This document shows positions 10,739 through 20,175 of a stretch of DNA of 64,000 nucleotides, in pieces. The stretch is from Streptomyces sp. NBC_01216. GTDB taxonomy: Bacteria > Actinomycetota > Actinomycetes > Streptomycetales > Streptomycetaceae. Position numbers and translations under genes: made by a program. Location of the stretch: positions 5,642,001 to 5,706,000 of the forward strand of contig NZ_CP108677.1 in NCBI RefSeq assembly GCF_035994945.1. The letters are read 5' to 3'. Position 1 is the stretch's first letter. Every line of letters starts with the position of its first letter. A model generated the notes under the pieces. That model worked only from the letters and a program-made list of their open reading frames with translations, had not been told where the DNA came from and did no database searches.

Positions 10739-13289
10739 GCGGCGCGCTCCGTGGGTCCTCCGGCCACGGATGCCGGGGATACCGCCCCCGCAGTTCCGCC
10801 CGCACCGAGCGATAGCCCTCCCGCCAGAACGAGGCCAGATCCGCCGTCACCGCCGCCGGGCGCCCCGCGGGGGAGAGCAGATGGACCAAAACCGGCACAC
10901 CCGCCACCCGAGGCGTCTCGGCCAGGCCGAACATCTCCTGGAGCTTCACCGCCAGCACCGGCTGCTCGCCGCCGTAGTCGACCCGTATCCGCGATCCACT
11001 CGGCACCTCGATCCGCTCGGGCGCCAGCTCGTCCAGCCGGGCCGCCTCACCCGACCCCCAGGGCAGCAGACGCTGGAGCGACCGGCCGGCGTCGATCCGG
11101 CCCAGATCGGCCCGCCGCCGCGCCCGTGACAGCTCGGGCTCCAGCCACTCCTCCGCCCGGTCGAGCAGACCGCCCTCCGTGACGTCCGGCCACGGTGCGC
11201 CCAGCACCCGGCGCAGGAAGCCCAGTCGCCGCCGCAGCTCCGCCGACTCCCGGCTCCACCGCAGCAACCCCAGCCCGTCACGCCGTAGACCGTCCAGCAG
11301 CGCCGCCCGCACCAGCCCGGGATCGGCATCGTCCCGCAGCGGACGTACCGTCAGCTCGACCGCCCCGAGACGGGAGACGGACCGGGCGACGACATCACCG
11401 TCCTCCCAGCGAACCTCCTCGTCCTCCGCGAGCAGCCGGCCGGCCGCGGCGCGCGCCACCTCCTCGTCCGCCACGGCCGCCAGCCGCACCCTCGCCGTCG
11501 CGTCACGCGCCGTACGGTCCGCCACGGCGACGGCCAGCCAGGGAGCGTCGCGCAGGACCGAGCCCGCGGAGAGCTCCGCACCCGTACCGGACACCATCAG
11601 CAACCCCCGGCCCTCCCGGGCACGCGCCACCCGCTCGGGAAACGCCAGCGCCGTCACCAAGCCCGCCACGGCGTCGTCCCCCCGCACCGGCCCCTCCGCA
11701 CGCCCCGCGACGGAGGCACCGCCCCCGTCACCGGCTCCCTTCCCCGTGCCGGCGCCGACCGGCTCCCCCACCGAGCGCTCCAGCCTCCGCGCCTCCGTCT
11801 TCCAACGGGCCGCGTACCCGTCACCGCCCCGACGCGCGGCCCGCCAGGCGACCGCCAGATCGTCGCCGTACTCGCGCGGCGGCTCCTCGCTCAGCAGCGC
11901 CACCACCTCGGCCGCCCGCCGGGCGCCGACCTCCGGTGCGCCGTCCAGCAGAGCCCGCGCGAGCCGCGGCTGCACCCCGATCCGGGACATCCGCACACCC
12001 CGGTCCGACACCCGACCGTCCTCGTCCACCGCGCCGATCGCCGCCAGCACGGAGCGGGCCGCGGCCATCGCCCCGGCCGGAGGGCCGTCGAGGAGCGCGA
12101 GCCCGGCCGCGCTCGGATCACCCCAGCACGCCGCCCGCAGCGCGAAGGACGTCAGGTCGGCGATCCTGATCTCCGGCGACGGGAACCGGGAGCGGTTCCC
12201 GTCCTCCGCCTCGGACCAGCAGCGGTAGACAGCGCCCGCCGCCTCCCGCATGGAGCGCCCGGCGCGCTGCGTCGCCGCCGCGACCGACACCGGAACCGTC
12301 GCCAGGGACCCCAGCCCTCTGGCATGGTCCATCCGCGGCTCCCGCGCGAGCCCCGAGTCCACGACGACCCGGACCCCCGGGACGGTCAGGCTCGACTCCG
12401 CCACCGAGGTGGACAGCACCACCCGGCGACGGAGGCCCGGCCCGGAACCCCGCAGCACCGCGTCCTGCACGGCCGCCGGCGCCCGCCCGTGCAACGGGAA
12501 CACGTCCGCGTCGACGTCGCCGAGCAACCCGGCGACCCGCGCGATCTCGCCCGTCCCCGGCAGGAAGCACAGCACGTCCCCCTCGTGCCGGTCCATCGCC
12601 CGCCGCACCGTGGCCGCCACATGACGCAGCAGCGCCGGGTCCACCCAGGTGCCGTGCGCGGGGCGCACCCCCGACGGAGGCGCGGCGAAGAAGACGCGGT
12701 ACCCGTGCGCCTCCCCGGTGCTCTCCACCACGGGCGCCGGTCCGCTTCCGTCGAGGACCGTGAGCAGCTCCGCCCACGCCGGGGCGTCGCTCGTCGCGGA
12801 GGCCGCGATCAGGCACAGATCGGGGCGCAGCGTCGCCCGTACGTCGACGAGGAACGCCATCGCGGTGTCCGCGTCCAGATGACGCTCGTGGCACTCGTCG
12901 AGCAGCACCACGTCCACGTCCGGGAGCTCCGGGTCACGCTGGAGCCGTTGGAGCAGGACGCCCGTGGTGACCACCTCCACGCGGGTGGCGGGTCCCTTCC
13001 GGCGTTCCCCGCGCACGGAGAACCCGACGGTTCCGCCGGGCTCCTCGCCGAGCAGCCACGCCATGCGGCGTGCCGCCGCCCGGACCGCCATCCGGCGCGG
13101 CTCGGCCACCAGCACCCGCCGTCGCGGACCGCTCCCTATGAGTCCGGCCAGCGCCAGCGGTACCAGCGTGGTCTTGCCGGTGCCGGGAGGCGCGGACAGT
13201 ACCGCCGTGCCGCGCTCCTCGAGCGCGGTCAGCAGCTCGGGTACGGCATGGCGGACGGGGAGACGGTCGAGAACGTCGTTTCGGATCAC
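10701..13289 (-). CDS. hrpB: ATP-dependent RNA helicase HrpB
   Basis: An 862-residue DEAH-box helicase of the HrpB family. Visible motifs are Walker A PPGTGKTT (about 35-42), motif Ia AEPRRMAVR, the DECH box in LLDECHERHLD, motif III SAS/AT, and motif VI QRAGRSMREAAG (HrpB-type, where other helicases have QRxGRAGR). The C-terminal half has the HA2 and HrpB-specific domains. Length and domain order match E. coli HrpB. Family members are RNA-stimulated ATPases of poorly defined role. The GTG at 13289 gives the usual short lead (MIRNDVLDRLPV) into the helicase. The 3' end overlaps the convergent DUF3068 gene by 38 bases. Confidence 0.92.
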   Translation of the reverse strand: MIRNDVLDRLPVRHAVPELLTALEERGTAVLSAPPGTGKTTLVPLALAGLIGSGPRRRVLVAEPRRMAVRAAARRMAWLLGEEPGGTVGFSVRGERRKGPATRVEVVTTGVLLQRLQRDPELPDVDVVLLDECHERHLDADTAMAFLVDVRATLRPDLCLIAASATSDAPAWAELLTVLDGSGPAPVVESTGEAHGYRVFFAAPPSGVRPAHGTWVDPALLRHVAATVRRAMDRHEGDVLCFLPGTGEIARVAGLLGDVDADVFPLHGRAPAAVQDAVLRGSGPGLRRRVVLSTSVAESSLTVPGVRVVVDSGLAREPRMDHARGLGSLATVPVSVAAATQRAGRSMREAAGAVYRCWSEAEDGNRSRFPSPEIRIADLTSFALRAACWGDPSAAGLALLDGPPAGAMAAARSVLAAIGAVDEDGRVSDRGVRMSRIGVQPRLARALLDGAPEVGARRAAEVVALLSEEPPREYGDDLAVAWRAARRGGDGYAARWKTEARRLERSVGEPVGAGTGKGAGDGGGASVAGRAEGPVRGDDAVAGLVTALAFPERVARAREGRGLLMVSGTGAELSAGSVLRDAPWLAVAVADRTARDATARVRLAAVADEEVARAAAGRLLAEDEEVRWEDGDVVARSVSRLGAVELTVRPLRDDADPGLVRAALLDGLRRDGLGLLRWSRESAELRRRLGFLRRVLGAPWPDVTEGGLLDRAEEWLEPELSRARRRADLGRIDAGRSLQRLLPWGSGEAARLDELAPERIEVPSGSRIRVDYGGEQPVLAVKLQEMFGLAETPRVAGVPVLVHLLSPAGRPAAVTADLASFWREGYRSVRAELRGRYPRHPWPEDPRSAPPTRYTRARSERG

Positions 13290-13522
13290 GACCTCAGTCT
13301 CGTCCCTCGGCGGAGACGGCGGCCCCCGCTGTCCACAGGCCCCAGCTGTTCATAGGACTTATGGAGTCCGTCGGGTCCGGGGGACCGCCGGCTCCGAGGG
13401 CCGCCGGGAGCCGTCCGGCGCGCCGGTCTCGTGACGGCTGGGACCGGCGGTGCGCCGGCCGGGCCGGGGCGACGAGGTGTCCGCCGGTCGCGCCCCGGCG
13501 GCGCGGTACCGCCCGACGGGTC

Positions 13523-14359
13523 TCAGGACCGCTCGTCCCGCTCGCAGACGAAGATCGCCGAACCTGGGATGAGGTTGCCGCGCAACGGGGACCAGCCGCC
13601 CCATTCCTGGCTGTTCCAGGCCGGCCACTCCGGTTCGACCAGGTCGAGCAGCCGGAAACCGCCGGCCACCACGTCGCGCACCCGGTCGCCGATCGTCCGG
13701 TGGTGCTCCACGTAGACGGCCCGTCCCTGCTCGTCCTGTTCCACATAGGGGGTGCGGTCGAAGTACGAGGCCGCGACCGACAGGCCCTCGGGGCCGGGCT
13801 CGTCCGGGAAGGCCCATCGGACGGGGTGGGTCACCGAGAAGACCCAGCGCCCGCTCGGCCGCAGGACCCGGCGCACCTCTCGGAACACCCGCACCGGGTC
13901 GGCGACGAAGGGAACCGCGCCGTACGCCGAGCACGCGAGGTCGAAGGAGCCGTCCCGGAACGGCAGCGCGCAGGCGTCGGCCTCGACCAGCGGGACGTCC
14001 GCCCCGATCCGCAGCGCGTGCTGGAGCTGCCGGTGGGACAGATCGAGCGCCACCGGTCGCGCGCCTCGCCCGGCCAGCCACCGGGAGCACTGCGCCGCAC
14101 CGGCGCCGATCTCCAGCACGTCGCGCCCCTTCAGCAGGTCCGCCGGGCCCAGCAGCTCGGCTTCCGCCTCGTCGAGTCCCTCGGGGCCCCAGACGAAACG
14201 GTCGTCCCCGAGGAACGCTCCGTGCTCGGTCTGGTAAGCGTCGGCGTTGCGGTCCCACCAGACGCGACTGGCCCGGCTGCTCTCCGCGTCACCGGCGTCA
14301 CGCCGCGTCGCCTCCGGCTCGAAGCCGCCCTCGTCTTCCGGTCCGTACTCTTGGTTCAT
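13523..14359 (-). CDS. Class I SAM-dependent methyltransferase
   Basis: A 278-residue methyltransferase. SAM motif I is VLEIGAGAAQCSRWL (about residue 80 on), followed by the acidic end of strand 2 (VALDLS), the VEADACALPFRDGSFD post-motif and the VFREVRRVLRPSGRW motif of Methyltransf_11 enzymes. The C-terminal lid with Y-V-E-Q-D-E-Q-G and FRLLDLVEPEWP is typical of a conserved actinomycete group next to rpsA; substrate unknown. Divergent from rpsA, with 344 bases between starts. Confidence 0.87.
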   Translation of the reverse strand: MNQEYGPEDEGGFEPEATRRDAGDAESSRASRVWWDRNADAYQTEHGAFLGDDRFVWGPEGLDEAEAELLGPADLLKGRDVLEIGAGAAQCSRWLAGRGARPVALDLSHRQLQHALRIGADVPLVEADACALPFRDGSFDLACSAYGAVPFVADPVRVFREVRRVLRPSGRWVFSVTHPVRWAFPDEPGPEGLSVAASYFDRTPYVEQDEQGRAVYVEHHRTIGDRVRDVVAGGFRLLDLVEPEWPAWNSQEWGGWSPLRGNLIPGSAIFVCERDERS

Positions 14360-14479
14360 CTCGCCCGTCGATGTAGTTTGCGCACAGCGCGGCTGCGCGG
14401 CCCCGCGGCCGGTACGGCCTGGGGCGACTCGAGTTGCGCCGGTTATGGGGTGATCTGCCCCGGGTGCGCGCTTCGCGCA

Positions 14480-14508
14480 TTGACCCTGTCCGGCTGCCCC
14501 CGTATGCT
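14480..14508 (+). promoter_or_regulatory. rpsA promoter
   Basis: TTGACC at 14480-14485 and TATGCT at 14503-14508 are separated by exactly 17 bases, a near-consensus HrdB-type (vegetative sigma) promoter. Transcription should start near 14515, giving an untranslated leader of roughly 190 bases before rpsA. The 344 bases between the methyltransferase and rpsA starts hold this promoter, GC-rich hairpin-forming leader sequence and nothing else I recognise. Confidence 0.75.
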
Positions 14509-14703
14509 AAAGGTTGCGCTGCGGGCCTGCGCGCCTCAGACGGAGCAGGCCGCGCTCGCACCTGTTGTATGTCCCCTCGGTTTTCGAGGCGCCCCCGTTC
14601 GCGGGATCGGCGCTTCATTGGCTGTCCGGCTTCTTGGTGCGATACGGGCTCTCGGCGTAGCAGTACCTACGACTTTCTGTCCGTAACCGGAGCCCTTTCC
14701 CAC

Positions 14704-16206
14704 ATGACGAGCAGCACCGAGACCACCGCCACCACCCCGCAGGTTGCGGTCAACGACATCGGTAACGAGGAAGCCTTCCTCGCCGCGATCGACGAGACGA
14801 TCAAGTACTTCAACGACGGCGACATCGTCGACGGCGTCATCGTGAAGGTCGACCGGGACGAGGTCCTGCTCGACATCGGTTACAAGACCGAAGGTGTCAT
14901 CCCGAGCCGCGAGCTCTCGATCAAGCACGACGTCGACCCGAACGAGGTCGTCAAGGTCGGTGACGAGATCGAGGCCCTGGTCCTTCAGAAGGAGGACAAG
15001 GAAGGCCGCCTGATCCTCTCGAAGAAGCGCGCCCAGTACGAGCGCGCCTGGGGCACCATCGAGAAGATCAAGGAAGAGGACGGCATCGTCACCGGTACCG
15101 TCATCGAGGTCGTCAAGGGTGGTCTCATCCTCGACATCGGCCTCCGCGGCTTCCTCCCGGCCTCCCTGGTCGAGATGCGTCGCGTCCGCGACCTCCAGCC
15201 CTACGTGGGCAAGGAGCTCGAGGCGAAGATCATCGAGCTGGACAAGAACCGCAACAACGTGGTCCTGTCCCGCCGTGCCTGGCTGGAGCAGACCCAGTCC
15301 GAGGTCCGCCAGACCTTCCTCACGACCCTCCAGAAGGGTCAGGTCCGCTCCGGCGTCGTGTCCTCGATCGTCAACTTCGGTGCCTTCGTGGACCTGGGTG
15401 GCGTCGACGGCCTGGTGCACGTCTCCGAGCTGTCCTGGAAGCACATCGACCACCCGTCCGAGGTCGTCGAGGTCGGCCAGGAGGTCACCGTCGAGGTCCT
15501 CGACGTGGACATGGACCGCGAGCGTGTCTCCCTGTCGCTGAAGGCGACGCAGGAGGACCCGTGGCAGCAGTTCGCCCGCACGCACCAGATCGGCCAGGTC
15601 GTTCCCGGCAAGGTCACCAAGCTGGTTCCGTTCGGCGCGTTCGTCCGCGTGGACGAGGGCATCGAGGGCCTGGTCCACATCTCCGAGCTGGCCGAGCGTC
15701 ACGTGGAGATCCCGGAGCAGGTCGTCCAGGTCAACGACGAGATCTTCGTCAAGGTCATCGACATCGACCTCGAGCGTCGTCGCATCAGCCTCTCGCTGAA
15801 GCAGGCCAACGAGTCCTTCGGTGCCGACCCGGCCTCGGTCGAGTTCGACCCGACCCTGTACGGCATGGCCGCGTCCTACGACGACCAGGGCAACTACATC
15901 TACCCCGAGGGCTTCGACCCCGAGACCAACGACTGGCTCGAGGGCTACGAGACCCAGCGCGAGGCCTGGGAGACCCAGTACGCCGAGGCGCAGCAGCGCT
16001 TCGAGCAGCACCAGGCTCAGGTCATCAAGTCCCGCGAGGCCGACGAGGCCGCCGCTGCCGAGGGTGGCCCCGCCGCTCCGGCCGGTGCCCCGGCGGGCGT
16101 CTCCGGTGGTTCGTACTCCTCGGAGTCGGACGACAACTCCGGCGCCCTGGCGTCGGACGAGGCCCTGGCGGCCCTGCGCGAGAAGCTGGCCGGCGGCCAG
16201 AGCTGA
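14704..16206 (+). CDS. rpsA: 30S ribosomal protein S1
   Basis: A 500-residue S1 protein with four S1/OB repeats, beginning near residues 36, 121, 206 and 293; each shows the G-x-V-x-x-(V/I) start and the F-V-D-L-G/GLVHISELS end. Gram-negative S1 has six repeats; four is the usual actinobacterial form. The C-terminal 130 residues are acidic and Glu/Ala/Gly-rich without an S1 fold. It delivers mRNA to the 30S subunit. The ATG at 14704 starts the conserved TSSTETTATTPQVAVNDIG; the open frame upstream is leader, since it contains the promoter. Codon use is strongly biased to C-ending codons, as expected for high expression. Confidence 0.96.
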   Translation: MTSSTETTATTPQVAVNDIGNEEAFLAAIDETIKYFNDGDIVDGVIVKVDRDEVLLDIGYKTEGVIPSRELSIKHDVDPNEVVKVGDEIEALVLQKEDKEGRLILSKKRAQYERAWGTIEKIKEEDGIVTGTVIEVVKGGLILDIGLRGFLPASLVEMRRVRDLQPYVGKELEAKIIELDKNRNNVVLSRRAWLEQTQSEVRQTFLTTLQKGQVRSGVVSSIVNFGAFVDLGGVDGLVHVSELSWKHIDHPSEVVEVGQEVTVEVLDVDMDRERVSLSLKATQEDPWQQFARTHQIGQVVPGKVTKLVPFGAFVRVDEGIEGLVHISELAERHVEIPEQVVQVNDEIFVKVIDIDLERRRISLSLKQANESFGADPASVEFDPTLYGMAASYDDQGNYIYPEGFDPETNDWLEGYETQREAWETQYAEAQQRFEQHQAQVIKSREADEAAAAEGGPAAPAGAPAGVSGGSYSSESDDNSGALASDEALAALREKLAGGQS

Positions 16207-16237
16207 GGCTCTGAGCGCCAGCTGAACAGCTGAGGCC

Positions 16238-16272
16238 ACAAGGCCCGCTCCCCTCGGGGGGGCGGGCCTTGT
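16238..16272 (+). terminator. Strong terminator of rpsA
   Basis: An 11-bp perfect inverted repeat (ACAAGGCCCGC and its complement) around a loop that itself has CCCC/GGGG pairing, located 31 bases after the rpsA stop, followed by GTCGTTTC. Confidence 0.85.
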
Positions 16273-16645
16273 GTCGTTTCACGGGGCGATGGGCGATGCC
16301 CGGCCGTCCACCGTGGCCGTCGGCGATGCCGGACGCGATGCTCCGCTCGCCGACGAGACGCCGGTCGTGGCGTGTCGGGGTCCGGACCGATCCGCGCACG
16401 GGCGGCCCGACTGCCGACGGGCCCGGGAATGGACGCTCCCCGGACGGCGTTCCCTCCAGTGCCGCGTCAGCCGAGGTTCGCCCCGCCGTGACGCCCGGCA
16501 CGGCACTTCGCCCGACTGCAGCATCGACCGAGTAGACCCTTACAAGGCCGGTCCGGCACCTCACGAAGCGCCGCACCGGACGCCGCGTCCTTGACGGGCA
16601 CACCTCACCCGGCGCGGCACCAGGAACAGAGGAGGAGCGGAAATC
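16273..16645. other. Intergenic region, rpsA to PAC2 (373 bases)
   Basis: No gene is visible. The last 20 bases carry the GGAGGAG ribosome site of the PAC2 gene, and the region must hold its promoter, but I cannot point to a convincing -35/-10 pair. Confidence 0.45.
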
Positions 16646-17584
16646 GTGCTTGACCCCCAGGATTTGTACGAATGGGACCGGAAGGGCCGGGCCGCGGTGG
16701 ACATGGCCCTGGCACAGGAGTCGGCCGGGCTGGTCATGCTCTACCACTTCGACGGTTACATCGACGCGGGCGAGGCCGGAGAGCAGCTCGTGGAGAGGCT
16801 CCTCGGCTCGCTGCCCCACCAAGTGGTGGCCCGCTTCGACCACGACCGTCTGGTGGACTACCGCGCCCGCCGCCCTCTGCTCACCTTCCGCCGTGACCGC
16901 TGGACAGCGTACGAGACCCCGGCGATCGAGCTCCGCCTCGTCCAGGACGCCACCGGCGCACCCTTCCTGCTGCTCTCCGGGCCCGAGCCGGACGTCGAGT
17001 GGGAGCGTTTCGCCGCGGCCGTCCGCCAGATCGTCGAACGGCTCGGCGTGCGGCTCGCGGTGAACTTCCACGGCATTCCGATGGGCGTTCCGCACACCCG
17101 TCCCGTGGGTCTCACCCCGCACGGCAGCCGCACCGACCTGATGCCCGGCCACCGCAGCCCCTTCGACGAGGCGCAGGTGCCCGGAAGCGCCGAGTCGCTG
17201 GTGGAGTACCGCCTCACCCAGGCCGGTCACGACACCCTCGGCGTCGCCGCGCACGTACCGCACTACATCGCCCGCTCCGCCTACCCCGACGCGGCACTGA
17301 CGGTTCTGGAGGCCGTCACCGCGGCCACCGGGCTGGTTCTGCCGACCGTGGCGCACGCCCTGCGGGCCGAGGCCCGGCGCACCCAGACGGAGATAGACCG
17401 CCAGATCGGCGAGGGCGACGAGGAGCTCGTGGCGCTCGTCCAGGGCCTTGAACACCAATACGACGCGGCGGCCGGCGCCGAGACCCGGGGCAGCCTGGTC
17501 GCGGAGCCCGTCGATCTGCCCTCGGCGGACGAGATCGGCCGGGAGTTCGAGCGCTTCCTGGCGGAGCGCGAAGGCGACGGGTAG
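16646..17584 (+). CDS. PAC2 family protein
   Basis: A 312-residue protein of the PAC2 (proteasome assembly chaperone 2) family. The N-terminal half has the [16 protein letters not shown] core, followed by DYRARRP and the [14 protein letters not shown] motif that marks the actinobacterial branch. The C-terminal 60 residues are acidic and probably coiled coil ([13 protein letters not shown]). In eukaryotes PAC2 helps build the 20S proteasome; actinobacteria do have proteasomes, but the bacterial PAC2 role is not shown. GGAGGAG lies 8 bases before the GTG start. No operon partner is obvious; coaE begins 56 bases downstream. Confidence 0.88.
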   Translation: MLDPQDLYEWDRKGRAAVDMALAQESAGLVMLYHFDGYIDAGEAGEQLVERLLGSLPHQVVARFDHDRLVDYRARRPLLTFRRDRWTAYETPAIELRLVQDATGAPFLLLSGPEPDVEWERFAAAVRQIVERLGVRLAVNFHGIPMGVPHTRPVGLTPHGSRTDLMPGHRSPFDEAQVPGSAESLVEYRLTQAGHDTLGVAAHVPHYIARSAYPDAALTVLEAVTAATGLVLPTVAHALRAEARRTQTEIDRQIGEGDEELVALVQGLEHQYDAAAGAETRGSLVAEPVDLPSADEIGREFERFLAEREGDG

Positions 17585-17640
17585 GCCGGGCGCGGCCCCC
17601 GCGCGGGCACCGGCCGGGTGGGGGTCCTAAGCTGCCGCTC

Positions 17641-18261
17641 ATGCTGAAGGTGGGCCTGACCGGTGGAATCGGCGCCGGCAAGAGTGAAGTGTCGCGGTTG
17701 CTCGTCTCCCTCGGGGCGGTCCTGATCGACGCCGACAAGATCGCCCGCGAGGTCGTCGAGCCAGGGACACCCGGGCTCGCGGCGGTCGTCGACGCCTTCG
17801 GGGCCGGGGTCCTCTCCGCCGACGGGACACTGGACCGGCCGAAGCTGGGCTCGATCGTCTTCGCCGACGCGGAGCGCCTGGCTGCCCTGAACGCCATCGT
17901 CCATCCGCTGGTCGGCGCCCGCTCCGCCGAACTGGAGCGCGCCGCGGGACCGGACGACGTCGTGGTCCACGACGTTCCGCTGCTCACCGAGAACGGCCTG
18001 GCCCCGCTCTATGACCTGGTCGTCGTCGTGGACGCGTCCCCCGAGACCCAGCTCGACCGGCTCGTCCGGCTGCGGGGCATGGCCGAGCCGGAGGCGCGGG
18101 CCCGGATGGCCGCCCAGGCCACCCGCGCGCAGCGGCGGGCCGTGGCGGACCTCGTCGTCGACAACGACGGCCCGCTCGCCGAGCTGGAACCCCAGGTGCG
18201 GACGGTCTGGGCGGAGCTGGCGCGGCGAGCGGCGGCCGACCGAGACCGGGACGGGACGTGA
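17641..18261 (+). CDS. coaE: Dephospho-CoA kinase
   Basis: A 206-residue kinase that catalyses the last step of coenzyme A synthesis, phosphorylating the ribose of dephospho-CoA. Walker A is GGIGAGKS at residues 8-15; the [13 protein letters not shown] substrate-binding segment (about 31-43) and the lid [15 protein letters not shown] with R-G-M are present. Length fits the compact CoaE form; some actinobacteria (mycobacteria) carry a GrpB-like C-terminal extension, absent here. ATG at 17641 begins directly at the first beta strand. Confidence 0.94.
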   Translation: MLKVGLTGGIGAGKSEVSRLLVSLGAVLIDADKIAREVVEPGTPGLAAVVDAFGAGVLSADGTLDRPKLGSIVFADAERLAALNAIVHPLVGARSAELERAAGPDDVVVHDVPLLTENGLAPLYDLVVVVDASPETQLDRLVRLRGMAEPEARARMAAQATRAQRRAVADLVVDNDGPLAELEPQVRTVWAELARRAAADRDRDGT

Positions 18262-18573
18262 CCAAGCCGCACGTGTGACGGCGGAGGCGTCGGCGCGACC
18301 GCGTCGGAGGTCGGCCGCTCACCGGTCCGCGCGCAGGACGGGTACGGCCGCTTCCACGCTCGGGCCGGCGAGGCGCGGCCGCCGGAACGGAACGGGCGCG
18401 GGGAGCGTGCGGGGGCGCGGCGTCCGGCCCTGGAAGAAGCCGGCCCGGGGCGCCGATGCCCGCGGCTGTCGGCTGGGTAGGTATCGCCGGGACGGCCGCC
18501 GGCTCCCGCCCGCCGTGGAATACGGCTGTCGTCCGCCATGTTGAACCGCCGGAGTGAGGGGAAGGATGCCACC
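18262..18573. other. Intergenic region, coaE to TPR protein (312 bases)
   Basis: No gene is supported. It ends in GGAGTGAGGGGAAGG, which provides the ribosome site of the TPR gene. An ATG at 18538 is in frame with it and could give a 12-residue longer product. Confidence 0.4.
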
Positions 18574-18960
18574 GTGGCCGAGAACAACCCGGAGACCCAC
18601 GTCATCGACTTCCGTGCCGCCGAGCAGTTGCTGGCCGCGCGGGACCCGCGCGGTGCCGTGAAACTGCTGGACTCGGTGATCGCCGCCCATCCCGAGAACA
18701 CCGCGGCGCGACTGCTGCGCGCCCGCGCCTTCTTCGCCGCGGCCCAACTGCGTCCCGCGGAGCTTGAGTTCGAGCTCGTTCTGGAGCGCGAGCCGGACAA
18801 CGCCTTCGCCCACTTCGCGCTCGCCCGGACCTTCCAGCGCTCCGGCCGTCCCGAACAGGCCACCCGCCACTTCCGGCTGGCGGCGGCGCTCGACCCGAAG
18901 CCGGAGTACCTGGAGGCGGCCCGCTTCGGCGGCCTGGAGGACCGGTCCCTGGACGACTGA
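18574..18960 (+). CDS. Tetratricopeptide repeat protein
   Basis: A 128-residue cytosolic protein with about three TPR units: helices around AAEQLLAARDPRGAVKLLDSVIAAHP, the next pair around LLRARAFFAAAQLRPAELEF, and AHFALARTFQRSGRPEQATRHF, each with the small-residue/Ala8-Ala20-Pro32 spacing. Such proteins are usually protein-binding scaffolds; no partner is evident. The GTG at 18574 sits about 9 bases after GGGGAAGG; the alternative ATG at 18538 has a poorer site. Confidence 0.85.
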   Translation: MAENNPETHVIDFRAAEQLLAARDPRGAVKLLDSVIAAHPENTAARLLRARAFFAAAQLRPAELEFELVLEREPDNAFAHFALARTFQRSGRPEQATRHFRLAAALDPKPEYLEAARFGGLEDRSLDD

Positions 18961-18970
18961 TCCGGCGAGG

Positions 18971-19246
18971 TCAGCGGGGCCCGTCCCGGCCGCCGTGGTC
19001 GGGCTCGTACGGAGGTACGTCCCGGCCGGGCTGCCAGTGCGGGCCCTGGCGGAGGTGACGCACCACGAGGACCAGATCCACTGCGACCACCAGGAACAAC
19101 GCCCCGCAGGCCGCCGCCCACCCAGGCCGTCCGACCAGTGCGAACACCGTCGTGCCGAAGGCCGCCCAGAGCAGCCCCCACAGACCCAGCCAGAACCTCA
19201 TGCGCAGCGGGCTGCGCGCGGTCGACGGTTCGCTTCCGGTACGCAT
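18971..19246 (-). CDS. DUF6343 family small membrane protein
   Basis: A 91-residue protein with an MRTGSEPSTARSPLRMR start and two hydrophobic helices (about 17-38 and 42-63), then a short tail with GPHWQPGRDVPPYEP. Start and architecture match the DUF6343 family found in Streptomyces. Function is unknown. It converges on the TPR gene with only 10 bases between the stops. The ATG at 19246 is preferred; the frame is open further upstream but Arg/Pro/Gly-rich and unlike protein. Confidence 0.75.
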   Translation of the reverse strand: MRTGSEPSTARSPLRMRFWLGLWGLLWAAFGTTVFALVGRPGWAAACGALFLVVAVDLVLVVRHLRQGPHWQPGRDVPPYEPDHGGRDGPR

Positions 19247-19621
19247 CACGGTCACACCTCCGACGGTGCCTACCGGGCATGTACCCGCGACGAGGACCGG
19301 CGAACGGACGCGCTCGGCAGGAGTGGCGGCCGCAGGCCCCGGAACGGTCCGGCGGACGGGGGTCCGGGACTTGCCGGGCTCGTTGCCACCCCGCCAGGTG
19401 TGCCGCGCCCGGTGGAGACGTCCGGGCACGGCACACATGGCGGCGGGGCCGGTCGAGGCGCCGCCGGGCGGTCGTGTCCGGCCGCCGGGGCCCGGCGGCG
19501 TGCCGCGTCGTCCGTCGCCCCACCGGCCTGACCGGGAGGCTCCGCCCCGCCCCTCCGTCCCGCTCCCCGTCGCAGGCCGGGGCCCACCGGGCGCGGCCCG
19601 CACCCCCACGTCCCGAGGCGC
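19247..19621. other. Intergenic region (375 bases)
   Basis: It separates two minus-strand genes, DUF6343 and the small lipoprotein. Open frames here are GC shadows. I see no RNA gene or strong hairpin. Confidence 0.4.
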
Positions 19622-19957
19622 TCAGTACACGACGCTGTAGCTGCGCCAGGGGAGGCTGCCGGGGACGATCTCGTTGGTCGTGTTGGTGGCGATGTAGATG
19701 GGGTCCGGGTCCTTGCAGTCCCGCGTCCGGTACATCTGGATGTCGTTGAGCGTCCGGTTCTCGACCTTGCGGGTCCCGGCCGGCCCGAGCCGGTGGCAGC
19801 CCTTCACCGGGGGGCTCGTCACCGTCACGACGAGGTCGCGCTCGGTCTCGTACGTCAGCGTGCCCACCGCGGTCCGGCCGAGGCCGGAACAGCCCGCGAC
19901 GGCGAGGGTCAGGAGTGCGGCCCCGGCTGCGGTGCCGAGACGCCGTGGAACGGACAT
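19622..19957 (-). CDS. Small secreted lipoprotein, hypothetical
   Basis: A 111-residue protein with a lipoprotein signal: basic MSVPRR, hydrophobic core, and lipobox LAVAGC with Cys23 as the lipidation site. The mature part has two Cys (in KGCHRLG and RDCKDPD) likely to form a disulfide, and the ends IYIATNTT and WRSYSVVY suggest a small beta domain. I do not recognise a named family. It is divergent from the SNF2 helicase. Confidence 0.72.
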   Translation of the reverse strand: MSVPRRLGTAAGAALLTLAVAGCSGLGRTAVGTLTYETERDLVVTVTSPPVKGCHRLGPAGTRKVENRTLNDIQMYRTRDCKDPDPIYIATNTTNEIVPGSLPWRSYSVVY

Positions 19958-20175
19958 GGCGGGTCCTCGTCTGTCGGGCGAAGGAGGCGGAGGCCTCGTT
20001 CTCTCGCACCTTGCCGTCTTGCGCGCGCGACGGCACCCGCTGCTGGTCCGGCCGGGCGAAGCGCGGCGGCACCCGTCGCGCCGGATCCCCGCGCGATACC
20101 GCGCGCACCCCCGCTGTCAGACCCCACCCGTAAGGTCGGAGGTCCAGTCGCAATCCGTCACCCGGGAGCGGGGAG